Shown: in pieces, positions 54,545-63,963 of the stretch
How positions within the stretch are numbered: the first letter of the stretch is position 1
How the letters are laid out: each line of letters begins with the position of its first letter
Assembly: GCA_029215795.1 (NCBI GenBank)
Contig: JARDYH010000002.1
Location: forward strand, 8,859,001 to 8,923,000
Source of the DNA: Anniella stebbinsi
Lineage: Eukaryota > Chordata > Lepidosauria > Squamata > Anniellidae
Direction: 5' to 3'
DNA length: 64,000 nt
Notes under the pieces: generated by a model
Databases searched by the model: none
Told to the model about the DNA's origin: nothing
Seen by the model: the letters and a program-made list of their open reading frames with translations, nothing else
Position numbers and translations under genes: made by a program

Positions 54545-54690
54545 ATTATTTTTACAGTGTGCATAAAAATAGGATATATTTTCAAGTATACCTTTTTTTA
54601 AAAAAATACACTTTGTGTATGCATTGGGGTTTTTCAAATGCATGCATTGTCCAAGCATTAATTTTCTATTGAATAAAGTGTTTTGTGTGC
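54545..54690. mobile_element. TGCATTT-family fragment
   Basis: GTGTGCATAAAAATAGGATATATTTTC, TGTGTATGCATTGGGG and CAAATGCATGCATTGTCC words match the interior of the family. No ends are present. Confidence 0.45.
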
Positions 54691-54700
54691 TTTTTAATAC

Positions 54701-54853
54701 AGTGTGGTAGAGTGGCTAGAGTGTTGGACTAGGAGTCAGGAGATCCAGGTTCTACTCCCCACTCAGACATGGAAACTCACTGGGTGACTTTGGGCCAGTC
54801 ACAGACTCTCAGCCCAGCCTACCTCACAGGGTTGTGAGGTTGTCCCTACATAA

Positions 54854-54892
<39 letters not shown>
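54701..54892 (+). mobile_element. tRNA-derived SINE with (AT)n end
   Basis: The tRNA-like head AGTGTGGTAGAGTGGCTAGA leads to TTGGACTAGGAGTCAGGAG and the B box GGTTCTACTCC (54749-54759). The body GGGTGACTTTGGGCCAGTC and CCTACCTCACAGGGTTGTGAGG follows. It then breaks off into an AT microsatellite (54857-54892) instead of the tail seen at 8893-9121. An internal Pol III promoter would have driven the source element. Confidence 0.85.
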
Positions 54893-54895
<3 letters not shown>

Positions 54896-55255
54896 AGTGG
54901 CTTCGGAAGCCTAGCACAAAAAAGTATTTCTCTCATCCCCTCCATTCTTCCTAAGGAGAAAAGGAGCTATATGTTGCTGAAGTTAATGGCAGAGTCTGCA
55001 GCTTTTAAAGGTTATTATTATTATTATTATTATTAAAAAACCTATTAAATGGAGGAAGAAAGAAGACCACCACCATGACCATTAAAAATTTCCAAGGACT
55101 GAATTCCAGAATGGGATGGCCATTTTGGGCTGCTACTCAGATTGTATGTTGAATTCCCTGGTCTTTCAACTTTAAAAGTATTTCAGGTAGCAAGGCAGCA
55201 AAGAACGTCAGCATCTTGGAGGAAACCGCCCCCCCCCACTAACAATTAGAAGATA
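54893..55255. other. Unassigned non-coding DNA
   Basis: It contains an ATT run (55014-55035) and a poly-C tract near 55228-55238. No gene is seen. Confidence 0.4.
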
Positions 55256-55543
55256 CAAGAATAGTAAATGGTGGGGTAATAATAAACTTTATAGTTGTTC
55301 ATCTAGGCGGTACTCCCCACACAACATGGTAATAATAAATAATCAACTGTATTGTGGATTAGGATCAACGCTGAGTTGACTATGGCAGCATTCAGACTAG
55401 GGATGTGCAGGGACCCCCTGGATTGGATTGGGACCCGGATCGGGACCTCTGAGATTGTCCTGGATCATTCAGGACAAAATCGGAGGTCCCTCGGATCGGA
55501 CCCGATCCCGAGCCGAACATCAGAAGTCCGATATTCAGATTGG

Positions 55544-55595
55544 CCATAGGCTTGCATTGGGGGAAAGAAAGCTTTCCCCCAATGCAAGCCTATGG
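55544..55595. repeat. Perfect palindrome, 24-bp arms and 4-base loop
   Basis: CCATAGGCTTGCATTGGGGG plus AAAG is followed by loop AAAG and the exact reverse complement. It lies in the left part of the 1.04-kb element. Confidence 0.95.
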
Positions 55596-55655
55596 CTGGG
55601 GTGAGTGGGGGCCTAACTCCCCCCTCCCTGTCCCTCCCGCCTCCCCTCTTGGGCT

Positions 55656-56063
55656 CTTACCTGCTGGGGCGGCGGCTTCCCTCCGGTGCATCGATCTACT
55701 GAGGAACAGGCTTCGCGGCCTGTCCCTCAGTAGTGCGCTGGGTGATGACATCATCACCTGCCGCGCTACAGAGGGACAGACCGCGAAGCCTGTTTCTCAG
55801 TAGATCGACGCACCAGAGGGAAGCCGCCGCTCCGCCAAGTACGTGGGGGGGCCTTCCCCCCTCCCCCCTCCCGCTCTTACCTGCTGGGGTGGCGGCTTCC
55901 CTCCGGTGCATTGATCTATTGAAGAACAGGCTTCGGGCCTGTCCCTCGGTAGTGCACTGGGTGATGATGTCATCACCTGGTGCACTACTGAGGGACAGGC
56001 CCGCGAAGCCTGTTTCTCAGTAGGTCGATGCACCGGAGGGAAGCCACCGCTCCGACAGGTAAG
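55656..56063. repeat. Two successive ~190-bp hairpins
   Basis: Hairpin 1 (55656-55844) and hairpin 2 (55876-56063) share the arm order CTGCTGGGG, GGCGGCTTCCCTC.GGTGCAT, GATCTA.TGA.GAACAGGCTTC, GCCTGTCCCTC, and the centre GGTGATGA-NN-TCATCACC. Arms of about 93 nt pair with few mismatches. The two hairpins are about 220 bp apart and clearly duplicates. Confidence 0.85.
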
Positions 56064-56519
56064 TGGGGGCCCCTCCCTCCTCCCTCCTCGCGCTTCTTAC
56101 CTGCCAGGGCTGTCCGCTGCTGTCTGCTGGCGCCAACGGCAGTGGACAGCCTCGGCAGGTAAGCCCCCTCCCTCCTCATGCCCCTTATCTGCTGGGGCCG
56201 TCAGCGGGCACCCGCGGGCACTTGCGGATGGCAGCGGATGGCCCCAGCAGGTAAGGAGCGCGAGGAGGAGGAGGTCCGATCCTCCGATTTATCCAAACCA
56301 GATCGGGTCCTTCCAGACCGGTTTGAATGAGATCGGACGATCCAGAAACCGGGATCGTAATTGGATAATTTTATCCAATTTTGGTCGGATTGGCTTCGGA
56401 TCGTGGATCGGACCCGATCCAATGAACACCCCTAATTTAGACTACACAATAGTCAATACAACTGACGATTGTTCCCCCCCCCCCCAGTTGCTTATTGTGT
56501 CAACCGAATTCAGCCACAG

Positions 56520-56725
56520 ACTCATTCCCCAGCAACTGGTGTATATAGGCATACTGCCTCCAATACTGGAGACAGCACATAGCCATCAGTACTAGTAACC
56601 ATGGCTAGTATTTTCCTCCAGGAATTCATCCAACCCCCTTTGAATGCCATCCAAATTGGTGACCATCACCACATGTTGTGGTAGTGAATTTCAAAGTTTA
56701 ACTATGAACTGTGTGAAGAAGTACT
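56520..56725 (-). mobile_element. CR1 LINE 3' fragment
   Basis: CCCCAGCAACTGGTGTATATAGGC, CCTCCAGGAATTCATCCAACCCCC, TTGGTGACCATCACC.CAT and TGTGTGAAGAAGTACTTC match 44288-44480 in order. Confidence 0.8.
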
Positions 56726-57489
56726 TCACATATGATGCTTCATATATGCTCCAATGGTGAAACACAGCCTAAGTTAAACACCCCAGTCTCAGCATGTTTT
56801 GGGGGGCTTATGCTTCTGTGAAATCTTTGTGCATTAATGCTAAACTTGAAGTAATGCTGAGATTTAGCATCTGATATATCTATCCTAATTGCTTTCAGCT
56901 ATGCTAGGTGCTTTTCTGTGCTAACAAACCTGATGAGCTTTTAAGAAGACAAAATTACCCCCAACGCCGCACATTGCTCAATAAAGTTTCATAGCCTGCT
57001 GGAGTTGAGCAATCTACATCTATATTTGATATTGTTACTTAAGTCACTGGAGCAAGACGATCTCCATTACAACCACATTTTCTTTTCATTAAAGAAAAAA
57101 AGAAAAGAAAAGAAAGTAATTTTGAGAATACCGGAAAATGCCTTCCATGCTTAATTTTCACAGCTCAGTTTACCGGACCCAATGGCTGGAAAACAAGCAA
57201 TAATCTTCCACTTTGGATGGTTCAATCTCCTTGTCATATCATCATAGTGCTTAAAGGGAGGGAGATCTTCTTGAAATGAATGCTAATGTCTTAATCCAAA
57301 TGCTAGTACCTTTCTTTGCTATTTCACACCATTCCAGTTTATCGTAGAATGAACTGGAGCCAGTTCAGACGTTTTATGAGCTGTGGTGCCCATTTGAAAA
57401 ACGGACTGTTGAATTCTACTCAAAGAGAGCAGTTTCAAGGATGTTCTTGGGTGAATGTCCATCTCTGTATCCTATCTCATAGTTCTTTC
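56726..57489. other. Mostly unique DNA
   Basis: No gene is seen. An AAAAG-rich run lies at 57092-57117. Confidence 0.4.
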
Positions 57490-57737
57490 AAAGCATCCTG
57501 GAGGAGAAGGCTATCTCCTGGAGGAGAAAGCTATCAATGGCTACCAGCCCTGATGGCTATGTGCTACCTCCAATATCCAAGGCAGTAAGCCTATGCGAAC
57601 CAGTTGCTGGGGAACATGGGTGGGAGGGTGCTGTTGCACTGTGTCCTGCTTTGTGGGTCCCTGGCTGACAGCTGGTTAGTCACTGTGTGGATAGAGTGCT
57701 GGACTAGATGGGCCCTTGGTCTGATCCAGAACGACAA
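57490..57737 (+). mobile_element. CR1 LINE 3' end
   Basis: GAGGAGAAAGCTATCAATGGCTACCAGCCCTGATGGC, CTGGGGAACATGGGTGGGAGGGTGCTGTTGC and GGACTAGATGGGCCCTTGGTCTGATCCAG are the CR1 C-terminal codons and 3' region. The start contains a ~20-bp tandem duplication of TCCTGGAGGAGAA.GCTATC. Confidence 0.85.
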
Positions 57738-57816
57738 CTCTTATTCTCGTATCCCTACCCCCACAACTGCTTAAAACACAAAAAGATGGCAAAACTTTAG
57801 GTAAGGAAGCACTGAA

Positions 57817-58106
57817 GGATGTTTCTACACCATTCTTTTTTTTTGTGTGTGGGATTGTCCCTGGTGTCCAAATAATGCACAGGGACTCCCGGAGGCAGGG
57901 GGATGGGCACGGGTTTCCCCGGGATAAGGGATCCCGGGGGAAACCCGATTCTTCCTGAAGTCCTGGGAATGTCCTGAGACTGCAGGAGGTATAGGCACCC
58001 GTCCCGCCTGGTGCCCGCTTACTCGCAAGTAAATGGGCACCAGAAATGGTACTTCCGGGACCATCCCCCTTCCCTTCCTCTATACCCATATGGTGTAGAA
58101 AGGCCC
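57817..58106 (+). mobile_element. CTACACC-family element, short form
   Basis: Ends are GGATGTTTCTACACCAT and the complement of TATGGTGTAGAAAGGCCC. Inside are TGCACAGGGACTCCCGG, GGGATCCCGGGGGAAACCC and GTCCTGGGAATGTCCTGAGAC. At 290 bp it lacks part of the middle of the ~480-bp form. Confidence 0.6.
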
Positions 58107-59334
58107 TTGCTTAGAGAGCAATTCTATGCGCTAAGTGCCAAATGGAGCCCTCCAACAATAGAGCCCTCACTCTTTCCTGAGCCCTGCCAGACTGCTGCCG
58201 GCAGGGTGGGAGAAGCAATAGAGGCTATACTTACATCACTGCCCACTAAAATAGGCTTTTTAAATAATAGTTAGCCTCCTGAGCTTGTCTAGGCTTCCCT
58301 CCCTGCTGGAGGCAAGAACTGGAGCTGAAATGCCTTTGGTTCCTGTGGATCCATGGTATCTCCCATCCTCACCCAGGGGCCAAAGGATTTCGGTCATAAT
58401 TACCTTTCCTACCCTGCTACCCATTCATCAAATTTTTACCTCCCCCTTTCATTTAAGCATTTTGTTCTTCATATAATTTAAATTCTTTATCAAGCACCAC
58501 CTTTGTCCATTAAAGCCAGCTTGTTCATTCTCTCCACCTCTTACTTCCATAGCTTTAGGATATGTTCTTGGATGGGTTTCCTCAAAAAAAATTGGCAATT
58601 TCCCTTTTGTAATCTACTTGCTCTGTTAACGCATTTGAAATAGCATTAAATAATATTAGTCTACAGATCATTAATCATTATTGTCAACCATACAGAGAAA
58701 TATGAATGAGCAATAACAACTCTCAGACTGATCTTATATCTTGTATTAAATATAAATCTACCTCATTCACAATGCAATAACATTGGAGTGAATGCCAGCA
58801 ATGGGTTGCCAAGTGCACCCCCTCAATACTCTAGGGCCTGGGCTATAACAACACCTTCCCCATACAAAATAACTCTGCTGGATGGAAATGCGAAGGCCTG
58901 ATGCTGGCAGAGAACAACAACTTCTCCACAGCCATTACTGCCATCATGGAGTAGGCCTTGAAATCGGGTGTAGGCCATGTTCAGTCAGATTCGCCCCACT
59001 ATTTCCCCCACTAACGTTCTACCCGTTTACCTAATTGCTTTTCAGAGAATCAACATGTCCAGCCTGTGTGCAATATGAGAGGGGTGTTAGGAGTGATAAT
59101 GCCTACTCCTCATTCCAAATATCAACCAGGGTTTTGACAGAATCACCAACTCCAGTGGCTGGGATCTCCGCCAGAGCATTCAGTTATCCTTTTGGGTCCA
59201 TGAGGGCAGACCATTTTAATAGGTCCCGCACTTCAGCAGAGGTTCAGAGTCCCAGAAAATCTAAACCCTATTAGGTAGTGATCTGTCCTTGACAACAGAA
59301 TGCTTTCCATCTCCCCTACCATGGATCACTTTTG
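58107..59334. other. Unassigned non-coding DNA
   Basis: No gene is seen. The open frames here show no domain. Confidence 0.4.
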
Positions 59335-59655
59335 CGCAGCAAAGGGCAGCTAAAATGATCAAGGGGCTGGCACCTATTCCCTGTGAAGGAAGACTACAAC
59401 AGCTGGGGTTATTTAGCTTGGAAAAAGGTGAGGAAGGCAAGTAATGTGACAGAGGTGCACAAAATTACGTGTTGTGTGGAGAATCTGGAGAGGAAGACAT
59501 TTTTCTTCCTCTCATACCAGAACACGGGGTCATCTGATGAAGCGGATTGGTGGGAGGTTTAGGACAGATAAAGGGAAGGACTTCTTCACAGAGTGCATAG
59601 TTAATTTTTGTAAATCGCCCAGAGAGCTTTGGCTATGGGGTGGTATGTAAATATA

Positions 59656-59692
<37 letters not shown>

Positions 59693-59937
59693 GTTAAACT
59701 ATGGAATTCACTTCTAGACGATATAGTGGTGATCACCAATTTGGATGGTTATCCATGGCACTAGTCCAGTACCAGAGGCAGTAAGCCTATACACACCATT
59801 TGCCGGGGAACATGGGTGGGGAGGTGTTGCTGCACCTGTGGGTTTCCTGTGGGAATCTGGTTGGCTACTCTAATGCTGGAGTAGATGGACTCTTGATCTG
59901 ATCCAGATGGCTCTTTTTATATTCTTATGTTATATTC
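59335..59937 (+). mobile_element. CR1 LINE, C-terminal part and 3' end, with nested L2 tail
   Basis: It begins ..AAGGGCAGCTAAAATGATCAAGGG and GAAGGAAGACTACAACAGCTGGGG, then GTCATCTGATGAAGCGGATTGGTGGGAGGTTTAGGACAGATAAAGGG (TRSSDEADWWEV in broken frame). The 3' end is GGAGTAGATGGACTCTTGATCTGATCCAG...ATTCTTATGTTATATTCTT. An 85-bp L2 tail interrupts it. Confidence 0.85.
59605..59689 (+). mobile_element. 85-bp L2-like (LINE-B) tail inserted in CR1
   Basis: TTTTTGTAAATCGCCCAGAGAGCTTTGGCTATGGGGTGGTATG plus (AAT)n is only the last ~85 bp of LINE-B. It is flanked by ATAGTTAA on both sides (59597-59604 and 59690-59697), a perfect 8-bp target duplication from target-primed insertion. Confidence 0.85.
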
Positions 59938-60545
59938 TTTTATTCTAGCCAGAAAATACCAAATCAAGAGTCTGACTTGCCTTGTGTGTGGGACCAGATA
60001 TTTACTGAGATAGGCATGGGCATGGATGTCACTAGAGGAATGGAGGAATCTACCCATTTTAATATAATACATTTTGCTATATTCATTATTTTTTTTTAAA
60101 AAAATCTTAATTTATTTTCATCCAAAATATGAAGACATTTGTGAAAATTTGGTAAATTCTAATCAAAACTGATCTGAAACAGAACTCTCCCCCATCTGCA
60201 CTGGCCAAATTGAATTAACAGCATGGAGAGGACCATGATGTACCTGCCTGCAATGTAGCAGTTAAAGACGAGGAGTCCATCAGAAAGAAAAGATGTGGCA
60301 ACCCTAAATCAGTACCACATATTTGGCTGAACACACAGGGATTCATGCCAACACTTTTAAGAGATAAGCACTCACACCCCTGGGCCTGGATGGACAAATC
60401 TGTCATTTTTGGTTTCTCCCTCATTTTACTTTTTATAACCTCAAGGGTTTTTTCCCCATCCCCTAAATGAAGGAATTTGTGAATGGTGGTGAATTCTCTT
60501 CAAAAACAAACCGGAACAAGAATTTCACCCATCCGTAGCCAAGCT
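59938..60545. mobile_element. Two TGCATTT-like fragments in tandem
   Basis: The part 60119-60198 (CATCCAAAATATGAAGACATTTGTGAAAATTTGGTAAATTC...AGAACTCTCCCCCATCTGC) and the part 60456-60540 (CATCCCCTAAATGAAGGAATTTGTGAATGGTGGTGAATTC...AGAATTTCACCCATCCGTA) share order about 340 bp apart. The second ends in an hAT-like CCATCC.TA. Confidence 0.45.
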
Positions 60546-61097
60546 TAGGGATGACGTTGGTGCCTTAATCCTCTTTGCTTCTTTGCTGGGGTTATCACAA
60601 TTCCCTCCCTGTAGTGCATTTCCATATTTCCTCTTCCTCATGTACTTTCCACTTAATCATGGATTCATTAAGTTAGCATTTAATCACTTAATGCACTTCT
60701 ATTGTTTTTGTGCAGGCAAAATGCAATGGAAGGGCTGTGTCTCCTCATATCAAGTGGGGGCGTAAGGTCAAAGAAGCCTCCAACTTATCTTCCAGATTCA
60801 CTTATACACTTAAAGCTGCATGGTTGACTTGTGATCTACTAAAACATCAGTGGGGGCAATCGGAAGGTGGGGAAGGAGCATCTGCTTAATTGCCATTAAC
60901 CACAAGAAGATTGATGGATTCCTGTAAGTTGTCTTCCTAAGGGGAGAAATATACACTGTCATTTCATACTCATCAGTAATGTAAGTGACAATTTGCCAGA
61001 GTTAATGGGCTGCATATTTTCTTTACTTCAAGCGATAATGGCCAGATTCACAATCATACGTAAAATGGAAACTCTTTATTTTAAAACTAGTATGGCG
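60546..61097. other. Mostly unique DNA
   Basis: No gene, RNA or repeat is recognised. Confidence 0.4.
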
Positions 61098-61475
61098 GAG
61101 TCATAGAATCATAAAATCATAGAATAGTAGAGTTGGAAGGGGCCTAAAAAGCCATTGAGTCCAACCCCCTGCTCAACACAGGAATCCACCTTAAAGCATC
61201 CCTGACAGATGGTTGTCCAGCTGCCTCTTGAATGCCTCTAGTGTGGGAGAGGCCACGACCACCCTAGGCAATTGGTTCCATTGTCATATTTCTCTAACAG
61301 TCAGGAAGTTTTTCCTGATGTCCAGCCAGAATCTGGTTTCCTGTAACTGGAGCCCATTATTCCGTGTCCTGCATTCTGGGTTGATCGAGAAGAGATCCTG
61401 GCCCTCTTCTGTGTGACAACCTTTCAAGTATTTGAAGAGTGCTATCATGTCTTGCTGCTCCTGAAATATCTCCCT
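61098..61475 (-). mobile_element. CR1 LINE 3' part
   Basis: GTCATAGAATCATAAAATCATAGAAT (tail complement), then AGAGTTGGAAGGGGCC..AAAAGCCATTGAGTCCAACCCCC, GTCAGGAAGTTTTTCCTGATG, and GAGAAGAGATCCTGGCCCTC. It extends further 5' than the copies at 26011 and 32747, and then stops. Confidence 0.85.
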
Positions 61476-61791
61476 CGGCCACTCTCTTCCCTAGAGAGGG
61501 CTATTGAAACTGTTTCAGCCCAGGGACCAAATTTAATTTCAGAGAAGCTTGGGGGGGGGGGGATTTCACTGCTGCGCAGGGCTGAAGACAAAAGGGGTGA
61601 TTCCAGAATTCCAGTACATTTTACCTTAAAGCTTTTACTGCCAGCAACTGAGCCCGAGCACAGGTATTTCAATCTTTCTGAATGTGGGAAAACTTCACAA
61701 GATCCAGGAAACACCAAACTATCGGTTGTTAGCAGAACAGGAATGGGGACAAGAGAAGGGGTATGTCCACTGGGGGAACATTGGAGGCCAT
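61476..61791. other. Unassigned; poly-G tract
   Basis: A 12-G tract lies at 61551-61562. The 139-codon frame spanning 61413-61832 starts in CR1 sequence and is not a gene. Confidence 0.45.
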
Positions 61792-62225
61792 GGCCATGTC
61801 TACACCAGGGATTTATCCCAGGGTTGTCCTAGGTCGTCCCTGTGCATCCACATGACACACAGGGGGATCCTGGGAGCAACCGGACACGACATAGGGACGA
61901 CCCCAGGAGAATGAAAACTGGGGATGTTCCAGTTTTTCCACTGCCCCAGATCCTAAAATGGGCATGGAGCCATGTGGGGTGGCTTTGTGCCCATGGGGGG
62001 CAGCAATTCTGCCATCCCTGGGATGGCAGGGGGGTTGGGAGCAGGGGTGGTTTAACATACTTTTCCCCAGATTGGGGCCATGTGGCTCCTCTTCTGGGGG
62101 GAAAATGGCACCCATGATGCCTGCGATGTTCCTCTTCCCTTCCGGGATGTCGTGCAGTGGTCTAGACATTGGGGAGTATCGTAGAAGCGGGTAAGTTTGT
62201 TATCCTTCCCCTCCATCCTTCTGGG
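61792..62225 (+). mobile_element. CTACACC-family GC-rich element
   Basis: It starts GGCCATGTCTACACCAGGGATTTATCCCAGGGTTGTCC, then TGTGCATCCACATGACACACAGG, CAACCGGACACGACATAGGG, GGGCATGGAGCCATGTGG and CATCCCTGGGATGG, and near the end GTAGAAGCGGGTAAG. The right terminus is not clear. Confidence 0.6.
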
Positions 62226-62644
62226 ATCCTGGGCAGGTCAGCTTTGGCCACCGTCTTGAGATTTGGTAGCCATTGGGTCTCTTTGATCTGGTTCTATAGA
62301 AAAATCAATTCTTGGTTCCAGCCTCCTGGCCAAGATATGATATGCAGGCTGGACTAATGACCACCATGATTTATTGTGTTTGTTATGGGTGTAAATATAT
62401 TTATGCAAAAGCATTCAATGTAAAACATCCAAGGTTTATTACAGTGAGACTTAAAACACATAAGGGTGAGTGAGGAAATGAATAAACAAAGAAAAAAACA
62501 AGCTTGTTTTACAGCAGCAAGCTATCAAACCGCACACACAACCAATAAAAGCTAGGGATAGATGGACCTAGAAGTTTCACTTTCTATAACATTCATTCAT
62601 TTATTTTTTCAAGCAGAAATTTCTTCTGACCCATTTCTGCATCA
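62226..62644. other. Unassigned non-coding DNA
   Basis: No gene or repeat match is seen. Confidence 0.4.
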
Positions 62645-63605
62645 GTTTTTTAAATATTTATTTAAATATTTGTATTCCACCCTATATCATTGGGATATAC
62701 AGATAAAATCAAACAGTATGAAATAATAAATAATGTGTACAGCTAAAAATGCATTAAACCATTAATTAGCTAATAGTAGTTTAAAACAATAAAACAATTT
62801 AACTATGTGCAGCTTTAGGCAAATTTAGTCCTCCAGTCTTCGATAAAAAGCTGCATTTTAACTTGGCGCTGAAACGAAACCAGTGTCTGCGCCAGTCAGG
62901 CCTCCAAGGGGAGGGCATTCCATAACCGGGGTGCCATAACAGAGAAAGCCCTCTCCCATGCTCCATCATAATGTATATCTCATATTGGTGGGATGTAGAG
63001 GAGGGGTCCTCCAACACATCTGAAATCTCAGGCAGGCATATAAAAGGAAAGATGCCCCATTAAGTATTGAGGTCCCAAGCCATTCAGGGACCTCGAATAC
63101 CTTGAGTTCCATCAGGAAGCATATAGACAGCTAGAGCAATTCCTTGAAGACTGGTGGTATATAGCCTTTAAGTGATGCTCCAGTCAGCAGACTAACTGCT
63201 GCATTCTGCACTAGCTGCGACTTCCAAGTCACCTTCAAGGGCTGCCCCATGTAGAGTGTATTGCAGTAGTCTAATCGGGAAGTTACCAGCACATGGACTA
63301 CTGTGACTAAGTTGTCCCTGTCCAGGAAAGGCTGTAGCTGATGGATAATCTTGGGCCATGAAGTCTACCTGGGCCTCCAGTGACAAGAATGGATCTTAGA
63401 CGTATTCTGAAGCTCTGCTCAATCAGAGGAAGGCAACCCATCCAGGACAGATCACTTACTCAATTCCTGGACTTAGGAACCACCAATCCATAGAACTTCC
63501 ATCTTCTCAGGATTCAGCTCCAGTTTATTGGCCCTCATCCAGCCCATTACAGCCTCCAGGCACTGGTCCAGCACCTTCACTGTCCCAGCTGAGTCCAACA
63601 ACAAA
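62645..63605 (-). mobile_element. L2-like LINE, C-terminal half
   Basis: On the minus strand: DSAGTVKVLDQCLEAVMGWM, RANKLELNPEKMEVLWIG, then TSRLDYCNTLYMGQPLKVTW, LVQNAAVSLLTGAS, and ERAFSVMAPRLWNALPLEA-like coding. The 3' tail runs from 62645 (TATTTAAATATTTGTATTCCACCC, complement of ...GGTGGAATACAAATA). It lacks the RT YADD, cut at 63605 just downstream of it, where a TGCATTT element follows. Confidence 0.8.
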
Positions 63606-63617
63606 GAGAATTAGAGA

Positions 63618-63963
63618 TTGTAAAGGTCCCCCCCTTTTTAATGTCTGCATGCATTTATAGGCATGCACTATATAGCGGATGCCTATAAATGCATGCCTAT
63701 CTGAATTTTCATATGGACAGATGTGTGCGTATTTTTGTAGGCATTGTCCCCTACTATATGCATTCTTTTGTTTGCAATTTCCTGTAATGTACACAGTTTT
63801 GTACACATAATTTTCTTGGATAATTGCAGCTCAAAATTGGCAGAAGTGCAATAAATAAACCCCCAAGGATAATTGTCTTCTGGTTTGTATATTAGTTTGG
63901 ACAGTGAAAATTAGGTCAGTTCATATTAAAATGCAAGCTGAACTATTTTCTCTCCCATCCCTA
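63618..63963. mobile_element. TGCATTT-family hAT-like element with central hairpin
   Basis: The right end TCTCTCCCATCCCTA is hAT-like. Internal words are TGTGTGCGTATTTTTGTAGGC, TGCATTCTTTTGTTTGCAATTTCC and GTACACAGTTTTGTACACAT. A perfect hairpin (GCATGCATTTATAGGCAT at 63647-63664, complement at 63679-63696, 14-base loop) lies near the left side. The left end is not defined. Confidence 0.55.

Larger units (their letters stand above)
55398..56434. mobile_element. 1.04-kb hAT-like element built of four hairpins
   Basis: Ends are TAGGGATGTGCAGG and the complement of TGAACACCCCTA. The flanking 8-mers are ATTCAGAC (55390-55397) and ATTTAGAC (56435-56442), which differ at one base, as expected of an aged hAT target duplication. 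Inside are a perfect 24-bp-arm palindrome (55544-55595) and four GC-rich hairpins: about 55656-55844, 55876-56063, 56096-56163 and 56184-56255. Most hairpins open with CTTACCTGC and close with GCAGGTAAG. The terminal regions are rich in GGATCGGACCCGATCC words. It has no coding capacity; CpG-rich parts give only compositional frames. Confidence 0.75.
55256..56519. mobile_element. GAATTC-family MITE split by a larger element
   Basis: The left part 55256-55397 (ATAGTAAATGGTGGGGTAATAAT, GCGGTACTCCCCACACAACATGG, CAACGCTGAGTTGACTATGG) continues after 56434 (ACTACACAATAGTCAATACAACTGACG, ..AACCGAATTCAGCC). The outer left terminus is missing. The insertion explains the large span. Confidence 0.75.

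Noticed and set aside
54701..54775. tRNA gene
   Set aside because: It has A- and B-box-like words but continues into a SINE body also present at 8893-9121; no cloverleaf of a functional tRNA is kept. The same holds for the minus-strand SINE relics.
55540..56254. CpG island with promoter, or a gene in the GC-rich block
   Set aside because: The GC-rich stretch is fully accounted for by hairpins inside an hAT-like element with inverted ends and an 8-bp duplication; frames are compositional.
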